From: an uncultured Clostridia bacterium
GTDB taxonomy: Bacteria; Bacillota; Clostridia; UBA1381
Assembly (NCBI GenBank): GCA_910578235.1
Contig: CAJTPP010000021.1
Location: 21,759-37,321, forward strand
Reading direction: 5' to 3'
Length of the DNA stretch: 15,563 bases
In this document: piece after piece, positions 1 to 9,400 of the stretch
How the letters are laid out: every line of letters starts with the position of its first letter
How positions within the stretch are numbered: the stretch's first letter is position 1
Translations under genes and position numbers: made by a program
The notes under the pieces: model-generated
What the model was told of the DNA's origin: nothing
The model's database searches: none
The model's input: the letters and a program-made list of their open reading frames with translations, nothing else

Positions 1-2
1 AA

Positions 3-1169
3 GTTTTCTTTTTTTAATGCGAGACACAGAGCGTGTGACGGTTCAAAACGGTTTTTTCGGCATATGCCAAGATGGAGTCCGGGACGGATTACTTTTATTT
101 TATCAAGATTTATATTTTTTTGTTTTAAATATAAATTTTCTCCAAACATACAAAATTCACCGTTAAGTGTTATATTTAAAAATTCCTTTTCAAAATCACG
201 AAATAGTTTTTCTTCATCACATTTTTTTGATTTTTTATTTTTTATTTCAACAGGAATATGTTCGTCAAGACTATGAAATAAAGCGATAAAATGTCCCTCG
301 CCTTTATTTTTATGTGGAAAAATACGTCTTGTTTTGTCCATATCAAAGTCAGACTCAGACCATTCTGTGCGTCCGTGGGAAAGCATGTCCAGATTTTCAG
401 GTATTACGATTTCAACATTATAATTTTTAAGCATATACGCGCAGATTTTTTCATTTTCCTCAGGTGAAAAAGTGCAGGTTGAATAAATAATATATCCTCC
501 ACCTTTTATCATTTTCATCGCGCAGTCAAGTATGTGTTTCTGCCGTATACCGCATGAAACAGTATGTTCAATACTCCATTCGTCTGCTGCCTGTGGTTCT
601 TTACGGAACATTCCCTCTCCGCTGCACGGTGCGTCAACAATAATTTTGTCAAAAAAATGAGGGAAAATTTCAGCGAGTTTTTGAGGAGTTTCATTTGTTA
701 CTATGGTATTTGAAAGACCAAAACGCTCAATATTATCAGCAAGTATATTTGAACGGTTTTTTATTATTTCGTTTGCTATAAGAAGTCCATCATTACTAAG
801 CATAGCTCCCGCCTGAGTAGCTTTTCCTCCCGGAGCCGCGCAAAGATCAAGTATATAGTCGTCTTTATTAACAGGCAGAGCTGATACGACTGACATAGCT
901 GACGGTTCCTGAAAATAAAACAGTCCGGCTATATGATAGGGATGATTGCCTGAAATTACAGATTTGTCAGTATAAAAGCCGTCTTTACACCATGGAATAT
1001 TTTCAAGCTGTCCGAGTTCATTTAAAACAGCTTCTTTTGATCCGTTTTTTGAAGTGTTTATACGTATACCGGTAAAAACAGGAGAGATTTCCATTGAGTG
1101 TATGAAATTCTCATATTCATCTCCCAGCATATTTTTCATTTTTATTTCAAATTTTTCGGGTAATTTCAT
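3..1169 (-). CDS. RsmF-like rRNA m5C methyltransferase (NOL1/NOP2/Sun family), 3' end outside window
   Basis: I translated this on the reverse strand; 389 codons are visible and the frame is still open at the left edge, so the C-terminus is missing. The protein is expected to methylate a cytosine in rRNA using SAM. Visible family motifs are the SAM-binding motif DLCAAPGGK (residues 108-116), the DAPCSGEGMFRK motif (179-190, with the release cysteine C182) and YSTCTFSPEENE (229-240, with the catalytic cysteine C232). Near the visible end RFEPSHAL (374-381) matches the C-terminal region typical of the RsmF/YebU branch in Firmicutes, which is usually about 450 residues. The ATG at 1169 lies 2 nt after the stop of the DnaD-domain gene, so the two are almost certainly cotranscribed; a weak AGGA lies inside the end of that gene. 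The family is certain. The exact target base is inferred only from the family. Confidence 0.93.
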   Translation of the reverse strand, partial: MKLPEKFEIKMKNMLGDEYENFIHSMEISPVFTGIRINTSKNGSKEAVLNELGQLENIPWCKDGFYTDKSVISGNHPYHIAGLFYFQEPSAMSVVSALPVNKDDYILDLCAAPGGKATQAGAMLSNDGLLIANEIIKNRSNILADNIERFGLSNTIVTNETPQKLAEIFPHFFDKIIVDAPCSGEGMFRKEPQAADEWSIEHTVSCGIRQKHILDCAMKMIKGGGYIIYSTCTFSPEENEKICAYMLKNYNVEIVIPENLDMLSHGRTEWSESDFDMDKTRRIFPHKNKGEGHFIALFHSLDEHIPVEIKNKKSKKCDEEKLFRDFEKEFLNITLNGEFCMFGENLYLKQKNINLDKIKVIRPGLHLGICRKNRFEPSHALCLALKKEN

Positions 1170-1171
1170 TT

Positions 1172-2119
1172 TTACATTTTATCCTGCATTATTTTTTCAA
1201 GTTCGTCATAATTATAGCTGTCATCATTATAGACGTTCAGATTATTCTGCTTGTTTTTATTTTTAAATTCTTCGTGATCATTTTCCGCCTCGCTGACAGT
1301 GTGTATACCAATGTCGTTCCAGCGTTTTATTATTGAGTTCATATATGGAAATGAGAGTTTGTTTGTGTGCATAATACAGTATTCGTATGCGAGACCTACC
1401 ATGTTTTCGTCCATATTATATTCATCATGCCATGTTTTAAGGAATGTCTCTTCTGTTTTTGAAAGATTTCTGTTTTCAATACCGAATAATTTTCTAAGCG
1501 AATGAAAATAACCGCCTTTTTCTTTTTCCTCTGTTAAAAAATTAACCGCCGCATCCAATGTGGTAATTCCGTTTTCATGCCATGAAATTGCCACTTTTTC
1601 GATATAATTCATATTACGCTTATCCTTGGAAACACAGTATTCAAGCAGCATAGTAATGACTTCCGGTGAAAGACCGAGATCATCATAAAACCAATAAAGT
1701 GTTTCTATATCTTTATTTTTTAGGGTTTTTCCAAGTATTTCCTGTGATATTGAGCAAAGGTCGGCAAGAGCTTTATTTTGGGTCATAGCTTCGGAAATTT
1801 CATTCATAGTTTTTTTCGGAATTTGCTGGTTTTCCTGATTGTTTGAGACTGATGTTTCTGCATTGCCGAAAATAATATTTCCGTTTTTGTAGATAAGCGC
1901 ATTATTTTTATTCCAGTATTCAAGAGCGTTTACAACATCGCTTTCAAGAAGATTTAATTTTCCCGCCATTTCCGCAGTGGACATTTCTCCTCCAGAAACC
2001 GCGAGTGAAAGCGACAGAAGATATACTTTTACATATGCGCCGTTTGCCGCCGGCATATGATTTTCCATAAAATCTACAGAAACAGGTATAAAATTCATTT
2101 TATAATTAAATTTAGGCAT
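1172..2119 (-). CDS. DnaD-domain replication initiation protein
   Basis: A 315-residue protein. Residues about 1-85 look like the N-terminal winged-helix region. Two copies of the DnaD/DnaB C-terminal helical module follow: about 133-190 with YIEKVAISW (172-180), and about 222-275 with YMNSIIKRW (259-267). The YxxxIxxxW signature in each is what identifies the family. The C-terminus carries YDELEKIMQ (304-312), a short motif often found at the end of clostridial DnaD-like proteins. Such proteins act with DnaA and DnaB in helicase loading or primosome assembly. The ATG at 2119 has GGAG 10 nt upstream and a strong promoter at 2160-2188. It is the first gene of a two-gene unit with the rRNA methyltransferase. 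Whether it is the main DnaD or a paralogue cannot be decided here. Confidence 0.92.
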   Translation of the reverse strand: MPKFNYKMNFIPVSVDFMENHMPAANGAYVKVYLLSLSLAVSGGEMSTAEMAGKLNLLESDVVNALEYWNKNNALIYKNGNIIFGNAETSVSNNQENQQIPKKTMNEISEAMTQNKALADLCSISQEILGKTLKNKDIETLYWFYDDLGLSPEVITMLLEYCVSKDKRNMNYIEKVAISWHENGITTLDAAVNFLTEEKEKGGYFHSLRKLFGIENRNLSKTEETFLKTWHDEYNMDENMVGLAYEYCIMHTNKLSFPYMNSIIKRWNDIGIHTVSEAENDHEEFKNKNKQNNLNVYNDDSYNYDELEKIMQDKM

Positions 2120-2159
2120 GGCTTGTTATCTCCGTTTTATAAAAAATTGTTACCAGTTT

Positions 2160-2188
2160 ATTATATATTATTTTTACGGAAATTGCAA
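2160..2188 (-). promoter_or_regulatory. sigma-A promoter of the dnaD-like/methyltransferase operon
   Basis: On the minus strand TTGCAA (2183-2188), a 17-nt spacer and TATAAT (2160-2165) form a near-consensus promoter. Transcription should start near 2153, giving a leader of about 34 nt that contains the GGAG ribosome binding site. Confidence 0.8.
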
Positions 2189-2256
2189 ATTTTATATAAA
2201 AACCATTTTAGAATATTTAAGATTTATTGAAAAAAGTAAAATTTTTGAAAATTTCC

Positions 2257-2296
2257 AAAAAAATACCGCCTGCGGACTTGACAGAACGGTATTTTT
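2257..2296 (-). terminator. Rho-independent terminator for minus-strand transcripts, overlapping the rpoB promoter
   Basis: A perfect 10-bp inverted repeat pairs 2259-2268 (AAAAATACCG on the plus strand) with 2287-2296 (CGGTATTTTT). Read on the minus strand the stem ends in seven T (2257-2263), as expected of an intrinsic terminator. No plus-strand gene ends here, so it most likely stops a minus-strand RNA starting near 2493. The 18-nt loop contains the rpoB -35 box. Confidence 0.65.
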
Positions 2297-2306
2297 GTGA
2301 TAATAT
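2278..2306 (+). promoter_or_regulatory. Strong sigma-A promoter of rpoBC
   Basis: A perfect TTGACA (2278-2283), a 17-nt spacer and TAATAT (2301-2306) preceded by TGA, which makes an extended -10. A and T tracts at 2230-2263 resemble an UP element. The start is predicted near 2313, about 340 nt before the rpoB ATG. Confidence 0.85.
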
Positions 2307-2499
2307 AATAAACTGTACCTTAGTCTTAAACTTTAGGTACTATCCTATAAATTTCACATTATAATTGTATGTATTTTTATCATAAATATGCATGCTCTGT
2401 AATATCAGATAACGCAGGATTATTTGCGTAGAGCATAGTTATGATACAATATTCTCCAAGGTGTCGAAAATCATAGATTTTTGGTAACACCGTGAAGTT

Positions 2500-2528
2500 A
2501 TTATAACACGTATATATACAAAATGCAA
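2500..2528 (-). promoter_or_regulatory. Candidate minus-strand promoter upstream of rpoB
   Basis: On the minus strand TTGCAT (2523-2528), exactly 17 nt, then TATAAT (2500-2505) preceded by TGT, an extended -10. The TGTGTTATAAT-like core is close to that of the small-RNA promoter at 12237-12265. A start near 2493 is predicted. Confidence 0.5.
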
Positions 2529-2636
2529 CCCCGAAATTAAAGGAATTTTTCGGAGGAAATATTTAGGATAAAAGGAAAAACACTGAACATGTTTATTTTT
2601 CGGTAAATTAAAGAGGAATGAACAAATTATATGATG

Positions 2637-2644
2637 AGGTGATC
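2637..2644 (+). promoter_or_regulatory. rpoB: rpoB ribosome binding site
   Basis: AGGTGATC is a perfect eight-base match to the complement of the 16S rRNA 3' end (GATCACCT). It sits 7 nt before the ATG at 2652 and fixes the start of rpoB. Confidence 0.75.
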
Positions 2645-2651
2645 AAAGAAA

Positions 2652-5600
2652 ATGTTGCATGAAGTAGAAGCGGGAAAGAATGTGCGTCTGAGCTATTCAA
2701 AAATAAAAGAGGTTTTGGATATGCCCAACCTTATAGAAGTGCAGAAGGATTCCTACAAATGGTTCATCGAGGAAGGACTGAAGGAGATATTTCATGATAT
2801 TTCTCCTATAACAGACCATGCGGGTAAGCTGGTGCTTGAGTTTTTCGATTATCATATTGATTATAATTCCAAATATTCTGTTGAGGAATGTAAGGAAAGA
2901 GACGCTAAATACGCGGCTCCGCTAAAGGTTAATGTGAGACTTATTAATACCGAAACCGGCGAAATTAAAGAACAGGAAATATTTATGGGTGATTTTCCGC
3001 TTATGACAGAGCAGGGAACCTTCATTATTAACGGCGCTGAGCGTGTTATTGTCAGCCAGCTTGTGCGTTCTCCGGGTATTTATTATGAGTTTGAACGTGA
3101 TAAAACAGGTAAGCCGCTTTACAGCTCAACGGTTATTCCGTACAGAGGCGCGTGGCTTGAATATGAGACAGACTCAAACGATGTATTCTCGGTAAGAGTT
3201 GACAGGACAAGAAAAATTCCTGTAACTGTTCTTTTAAGAGCAATGGGACTCGGTTCAAACGCTGAAATTCTTGAAATGTTCGGCGAGGATATAAGACTTC
3301 TTGCAACACTTGAAAAAGATGTGGCTGAATCAAGAGATGAGGGACTTCTTGAAATATATAAAAGACTTCGTCCCGGCGAGCCGCTTAATGTGGAAAATGC
3401 TGAGTCTCTTATTATGAATATGTTCTTTGATCCAAAGAGATATGATTTGGCTAAAGTCGGAAGATATAAATTTAATAAAAAACTTGCTATTTCGGCAAGA
3501 ATTAAGGGAAGAATTCTTGCCGAAACAGTTGCTGACCCGAGGACAGGAGAAATAATCGCTGAAGAAGGCGACGCGCTTTCGGCTGAAACAGCAATGAAAA
3601 TAGAAAGAGCGGGCGTTAATAAGGTTGAACTGCTTGTCGAGGGAAAAAAGGTAAGAGTATTCTCAAATAATATGGTTTATCTTGACGAGTATATTGATTT
3701 TGAAATAGAACATTTTCCTGTTGATAAGGTAAGAAAATCAGTTATTGAGGAAATCGTTGAAAACGCGAAAACCGAGGATGAGATTAGAGAGCAGATCTGG
3801 GATCGTATGGATGAGCTTGCTCCGAAGCATATTCTTGTGGATGATATGTTTGCGTCTGTAAACTATTGTCTTAATCTTGCGGACGGTATTGGAACAATAG
3901 ACGATATCGATCACCTTGGAAACAGACGCGTGCGCTGTGTAGGCGAGCTGCTTCAAAATCAGTTCAGAATAGGTCTTGCGCGTATGGAAAGAACAGTGCG
4001 TGAAAGAATGTCTACTCAGGAGCTTGAAATTATAACACCTACGTCATTAATTAATATAAGACCGATTATTGCTACAATAAATGAGTTTTTCGGTTCTTCA
4101 CAGCTTTCGCAGTTCATGGATCAGCCTAACCCGCTTGCCGAGGTTCGTCATAAGAGAAGAATTTCGGCTCTTGGTCCCGGCGGTCTTTCGAGAGAAAGAG
4201 CGGGCTTTGAGGTTCGTGACGTTCACTATTCACATTATGGAAGAATGTGTCCTATTGAGACTCCTGAAGGTCCTAACATTGGTCTTATCACATCGCTCGC
4301 AACCTTCGCAAAGATTGATCAGTATGGATTTATAGAAGCTCCGTACAGAAAGGTTAATAAAGAAACAGGCTGTGTAACCGATGAAATAATATATATGACG
4401 GCTGATATTGAAGACGAGTTTGTCGTTGCTCAGGCTAATGAGCCGCTTGACAATGAGGGACATTTTCTTGATAAAAAGGTCAGCGCGCGTTTCAGAGATG
4501 AAATACTTGAAGTGCCGGCTGACAGAATTGATTATATGGATGTGTCTCCGAGACAGCTTGTATCTGTTGTAACAGCATGTATTCCGTTTCTTGAAAATGA
4601 TGACGCCAACAGAGCGCTTATGGGTTCAAACATGCAGTGTCAGGCTGTGCCGTTGCTTACAACGGACTCACCTATTGTCGGTACCGGTATTGAGCATAAA
4701 ATTGCTAAGGACTCTGGAAGCGCTGTGCTTGCTAAGGAGGACGGAGTTGTTGAAAAGATTTCCGCTGATCAGATTGTAATTAAGGGCGACAGCGGTATAA
4801 AACATACTCATAAGCTTATTAAATTCGCGCGTTCAAATCAGAGTTGCTGTATTAATCAGAAGCCGATAGTTGAAGAAGGCGAAAGAGTAAAAAGAAATGA
4901 TATAATCGCGGATGGTCCCGCTATGGATAACGGGGAGCTTGCTCTCGGTAAGAATATTCTTATCGGCTTTATGACCTGGGAAGGTTATAACTATGAGGAT
5001 GCTGTCCTTATAAGCGAGGAGCTTGTAAAGAATGATGTATTCACATCAATTCATATGGAGGAATATGAGTGTGAAGCCCGTGACACAAAGCTTGGTCCGG
5101 AAGAAATAACAAGGGATATTCCGAATGTTTCCGATGATGCTTTGAAGGATCTTGACGAGCAGGGTATTATCAGAGTCGGAGCCGAGGTTTACGCGGGAGA
5201 TATTCTTGTCGGTAAGGTTACGCCGAAGGGTGAAACCGAGCTTACCGCCGAGGAAAGACTGCTTCGGGCAATATTTGGTGAAAAGGCGAGAGAGGTAAGA
5301 GATACCTCGCTTCGTGTTCCGCATGGTGAGCAGGGTATTATTATAGATGTAAAGAAATTTACAAGAGAGAACGGAGACGAGCTGTCACCGGGCGTCAATG
5401 AAGTTGTGCGCTGTATTATAGCTCAGAAAAGAAAGATTTCTGTCGGTGATAAAATGGCGGGACGTCACGGTAATAAGGGTGTTGTTTCAAGAGTGCTTCC
5501 GCAGGAGGATATGCCGTTCCTTGAAGATGGAACACCGCTGCAGATTGTGCTTAATCCTCTTGGCGTGCCTTCGCGTATGAATATCGGACAGGTGCTTGAA

Positions 5601-6446
5601 ATGCATCTTGGCTACGCGTACAGATGCCTGAGCCTTAAAACGCGCGAGGAGCTTGAAAACACTATTATTGATGATAATTTCAAGAAAAATATACTTGCTG
5701 CAAAATCAAAGGCGAGAGAGGGAAGATTTATAAAACTTGCGACTCCCGTATTTGACGGAGCTCAGGATGAAGATCTTAAAACCGCCTTTAAGGAAGCGGG
5801 ATTGAGACCTGACTTTAAATCGGTTGTATATGACGGACGCACGGGTGAAAAATTTGATAACCCTGTTACTGTTGGTATAATGTATTACCTGAAGCTGCAT
5901 CATCTTGTTGACGATAAAATCCATGCCCGTTCAACAGGTCCGTATTCACTTGTTACGCAGCAGCCTCTGGGCGGTAAGGCTCAGTTCGGCGGACAGCGTT
6001 TCGGTGAGATGGAGGTTTGGGCGTTGGAGGCTTATGGTGCCGCTTATACGCTTCAGGAAATACTGACTGTTAAATCTGACGATATTGTAGGACGTGTAAA
6101 GACTTATGAGGCAATCGTAAAGGGAGAAAACATTCCAAAATCAGGAATACCTGAGTCATTTAAGGTAATGGTTAAGGAATTACAGTCACTTGCTCTTGAT
6201 ATAAAAATTCTTAATCATAATATGGAAGAAATTGATCTTGACGCTTCATTTGATGATGATGATGAGGGTGTTGTAAGCGAGGATCTGATGCAGACTATGG
6301 AAGACAGAGACGGAATTATCGACACTCTTGATGAGGACGGTCTTGATGATATAAATATGGTTCTGGAAGATGATTATGATGACGATGATGATTTTGACAG
6401 TGAAATCACAGACGAGGAAGCATTTGATGATGATGACGAATTTTAA
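2652..6446 (+). CDS. rpoB: DNA-directed RNA polymerase subunit beta
   Basis: A 1264-residue beta subunit of RNA polymerase, full length. The N-terminus (VLDMPNLIEVQKDSYKWF) is typical of clostridial RpoB. The rifampicin cluster runs from FFGSSQLSQFMDQ (479-491) to HKRRISALGPGGL (500-512) and keeps the usual sensitive residues Q487, D490, H500, R503 and S505 (E. coli Q513, D516, H526, R529, S531). Position 492 is proline where E. coli has N518 and B. subtilis has threonine. GDKMAGRHGNKG contains K934 and K942, the two active-site lysines (E. coli K1065 and K1073). The last 65 residues (1200-1264) form a very acidic tail with about 34 Asp or Glu. rpoC follows after 38 nt, so the pair forms one operon. 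Confidence 0.99.
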   Translation: MLHEVEAGKNVRLSYSKIKEVLDMPNLIEVQKDSYKWFIEEGLKEIFHDISPITDHAGKLVLEFFDYHIDYNSKYSVEECKERDAKYAAPLKVNVRLINTETGEIKEQEIFMGDFPLMTEQGTFIINGAERVIVSQLVRSPGIYYEFERDKTGKPLYSSTVIPYRGAWLEYETDSNDVFSVRVDRTRKIPVTVLLRAMGLGSNAEILEMFGEDIRLLATLEKDVAESRDEGLLEIYKRLRPGEPLNVENAESLIMNMFFDPKRYDLAKVGRYKFNKKLAISARIKGRILAETVADPRTGEIIAEEGDALSAETAMKIERAGVNKVELLVEGKKVRVFSNNMVYLDEYIDFEIEHFPVDKVRKSVIEEIVENAKTEDEIREQIWDRMDELAPKHILVDDMFASVNYCLNLADGIGTIDDIDHLGNRRVRCVGELLQNQFRIGLARMERTVRERMSTQELEIITPTSLINIRPIIATINEFFGSSQLSQFMDQPNPLAEVRHKRRISALGPGGLSRERAGFEVRDVHYSHYGRMCPIETPEGPNIGLITSLATFAKIDQYGFIEAPYRKVNKETGCVTDEIIYMTADIEDEFVVAQANEPLDNEGHFLDKKVSARFRDEILEVPADRIDYMDVSPRQLVSVVTACIPFLENDDANRALMGSNMQCQAVPLLTTDSPIVGTGIEHKIAKDSGSAVLAKEDGVVEKISADQIVIKGDSGIKHTHKLIKFARSNQSCCINQKPIVEEGERVKRNDIIADGPAMDNGELALGKNILIGFMTWEGYNYEDAVLISEELVKNDVFTSIHMEEYECEARDTKLGPEEITRDIPNVSDDALKDLDEQGIIRVGAEVYAGDILVGKVTPKGETELTAEERLLRAIFGEKAREVRDTSLRVPHGEQGIIIDVKKFTRENGDELSPGVNEVVRCIIAQKRKISVGDKMAGRHGNKGVVSRVLPQEDMPFLEDGTPLQIVLNPLGVPSRMNIGQVLEMHLGYAYRCLSLKTREELENTIIDDNFKKNILAAKSKAREGRFIKLATPVFDGAQDEDLKTAFKEAGLRPDFKSVVYDGRTGEKFDNPVTVGIMYYLKLHHLVDDKIHARSTGPYSLVTQQPLGGKAQFGGQRFGEMEVWALEAYGAAYTLQEILTVKSDDIVGRVKTYEAIVKGENIPKSGIPESFKVMVKELQSLALDIKILNHNMEEIDLDASFDDDDEGVVSEDLMQTMEDRDGIIDTLDEDGLDDINMVLEDDYDDDDDFDSEITDEEAFDDDDEF

Positions 6447-6484
6447 TCGTTACGTGTGAGTGAAAAAACTATGGAGGTTTTTAA

Positions 6485-9400
6485 ATGTTAGAATTTAACA
6501 GCTTTGAAGCAATTAAAATCGGCTTGGCTTCTCCCGAGACAATAATGAGCTGGTCACATGGTGAAGTTTTAAAGCCTGAAACCATAAATTACCGCACATT
6601 AAAGCCTGAAAAAGATGGTCTTTTCTGTGAAAAGATTTTTGGTCCGACAAAGGACTGGGAATGTCACTGCGGTAAATATAAGAAAATAAGATTTAAGGGT
6701 AAGGTCTGTGAACGCTGCGGCGTTGAAGTTACAAAAGCAAAGGTAAGACGCGAGAGAATGGGACATATTTCTCTTGCGACTCCTGTTTCGCATATCTGGT
6801 ATTTTAAAGGCGTGCCTTCGTCAATGGGACTTATCATTGACCTTTCACCGCGTCAGCTTGAAAAGGTGCTTTACTTTGCCGCTTATATAGTAATTAACCC
6901 TGGCGGAACGGGACTTATGCAAAATCAGGTTCTTTCAGAGGCGGAATACCGTGAGGCTTATGAGAAGTATGGAGATAAGTTTGAAGCGGGAATGGGCGCG
7001 GAGGCTATAAAAACTCTTCTGGAAAGAATAGATCTTGATACTCTTTCGGTTGAACTTAAGGAAGAGCTGGAAAGCGCGCAGGGACAGAAAAAAGCAAGAA
7101 TAATAAAGAGACTCGAAATAGTGGAAGCGTTCAGACTTTCGGGAAATCGTCCGGAATGGATGATAATGACAGTAGTACCTGTTATTCCTCCCGAGCTTCG
7201 TCCTATGGTACAGCTTGACGGCGGACGTTTCGCGACTTCGGATCTGAACGATCTTTACAGACGCGTAATTAACAGAAATAACCGTCTTAAAAGATTACTT
7301 GAGCTTGGCGCTCCCGATATTATTATCAGAAACGAGAAGCGTATGCTTCAGGAAGCGGTTGACGCGCTTATAAATAACGGCCGCCGAGGAAGAACAGTAA
7401 CAGGTCCAGGTAACAGAGCGCTTAAATCACTTTCCGATCTGCTTAAAGGTAAGCAGGGACGTTTCCGCCAAAATCTTCTCGGTAAACGTGTTGACTATTC
7501 TGGACGAAGTGTTATCGTTGTCGGTCCTGAGATGAAAATTTATCAGTGCGGCGTGCCTAAGGAAATGGCCATTGAATTATTCAAGCCGTTTGTTATGAAG
7601 GAGCTTGTTTCAAGAGGACTGGCTCATAATATAAAGAGCGCAAAGAGAATGGTTGAAAGAACAAAACCGGAGGTATGGGACGTTCTTGAAGATGTTATCA
7701 AAGAGCATCCTGTTCTTTTGAACCGCGCGCCTACACTTCACAGACTTGGTATTCAGGCGTTTGAGCCGAAGCTTGTTGAAGGACACGCGTTGAAGCTTCA
7801 CCCTCTTGTTTGTACGGCGTATAATGCCGACTTCGACGGTGACCAGATGGCTATTCATGTGCCTCTTTCACCCGAGGCTCAGGCGGAAGCGAGATTTCTT
7901 ATGCTTTCAGCCAATAACCTGCTTAAACCGCAGGACGGACATCCTGTAACAGTTCCTACACAGGATATGATTTTGGGTTCGTATTATCTGACAATTGAAA
8001 AGGAACATTATGACCAAATTATAGATACAATTCTTGACGATGAGGCAAAACTAAAAGTGCTTGAAGCTCAGCTTGCTTCTATGGAACAGGAAGAAAATCA
8101 GGTTCTTTATAATGAAAATGAGCCTATAAACAGTTTTACAGATATTAAGGAAGCGCTTAAATATGTGCGCGAGCTTCCCGAGGTCGCTATGAATGAGACA
8201 GAAATTCATGCAAATCCGATAACGATTGTTCTTCCGTCTACTTCGGTTGAAATTTCGCTTAAAAAGCTTATAAGTATGATTAAAAAGCTTATAATGAAGA
8301 AGTACACGTCATTTGATGAAGCGCTTCTCGCATATGATAATCATGAGGTTACACTTCACGAGAGAATTTTTGTTGAGGTTACAAAAGAAATCCATGGTGA
8401 AATGAAGTCGAAGATGATAGGAACTACTGTCGGCAGAATTATTTTCAATAATAATATTCCGCAAAACCTTGGTTTTGTTGACAGAAGAAATCCTGAAAAT
8501 ATTTTTGAGCTTGAAGTTGACTTTATTGTTGAGAAAAAGCAGCTTGGCAAAATTATAGACAGATGTATTAGAGTATGCGGTACTTCCGAAACTGCCGAAG
8601 TGCTTGATAAGATTAAAGCGACAGGCTATAAGTATTCAACGAAGGGCGCTATTACAGTTGCCGTATCGGATATAGAAGTGCCTGAAAAGAAAAAATCAAT
8701 TCTTGCCGCCGCTGAAAAAGAAGTTGAGTCTATTATGCAGATGTATCAGATGGGATTGCTGACAAACGAGGAGCGTTATCAGCAGACTATTAAGGTATGG
8801 GCGAAAGCTTCCGGTGACGTTACAGACGCTATGATGGAGCATCTGGGCGAATTCAACCCGATATTTATGATGGCTGACTCGGGCGCTCGAGGCAGCGTGA
8901 ACCAGATCCGTCAGCTTGCCGCAATGCGCGGACTTATGGCGGACACACAGGGACGAACGGTTGAAATTCCTATCAGAGCTAACTTCCGTGAAGGTCTGAA
9001 CGTGCTTGAGTACTTCATTTCTTCACACGGCGCGCGTAAAGGTCTTACTGACACGGCTTTGAGAACCGCTGACTCGGGTTATCTTACGCGCCGTCTTGTT
9101 GATGTATCACAGAATGTTATTGTTCACGAGATTGACTGCGGTACGACGGAAGGTGAATGGGTAACTGAAATCACAGATGGTAAGGAAAGTATCGAGCCGC
9201 TTCATGATCGTATTTTAGGACGTACCGCCATGGAGGATATAATTAATCCGAAAACAGGTGATATTATCGTAAACGGCGGCGAGCTTATTTCCGACGATCA
9301 GGCGAATGAGATTATAAAATCGGGTATAACAAGGGTATATATCAGAAGCGTGCTTACGTGTAAGTCAAAAATCGGCGTATGCGCTAAGTGTTACGGTACA

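Larger units (their letters stand above)
2257..2493 (-). ncRNA. Candidate structured RNA of about 237 nt, antisense to the rpoB leader
   Basis: A minus-strand promoter (2500-2528) predicts a start near 2493, and the intrinsic terminator at 2257-2296 ends the transcript. Between them lie three inverted repeats. 2460-2471 pairs with 2477-2491 (12 bp with a 3-nt bulge). 2378-2416 pairs with 2425-2446: 8 bp, one mismatch, 5 bp, a 4-nt bulge, 3 bp, an internal loop and a 5-bp apical stem. 2315-2320 pairs with 2335-2340 (6 bp). No coding frame of note is present. I do not recognise the family. Size and AU content would fit 6S RNA, but I could not derive a 6S-type rod with a central bubble. The same repeats also fold on the plus strand as part of the rpoB leader, so the strand is unproven. 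Confidence 0.42.
2313..2651 (+). promoter_or_regulatory. rpoB: Long structured 5' leader of rpoB
   Basis: If the promoter at 2278-2306 drives rpoB, the mRNA carries about 340 untranslated nt. The leader holds the hairpins at 2315-2340, 2378-2446 and 2460-2491, and another at 2531-2553 (CCGAAATT against AATT, 2-nt bulge, TTCGG). None is followed by a U tract on the plus strand, so attenuation by an intrinsic terminator is not evident. Structured rpoB leaders exist elsewhere, such as the Lacto-rpoB motif of Lactobacillales; I cannot say whether this one is related. Confidence 0.45.

Noticed and set aside
2118..2300. 60-codon plus-strand frame between the divergent promoters
   Set aside because: It has no ribosome site, overlaps the minus-strand dnaD-like promoter and ends in the rpoB promoter.
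2618..2662. Short leader peptide overlapping the rpoB start
   Set aside because: The GAGG lies only one or two bases before its ATG, and the frame merely overlaps the good rpoB ribosome site; no attenuator structure follows.
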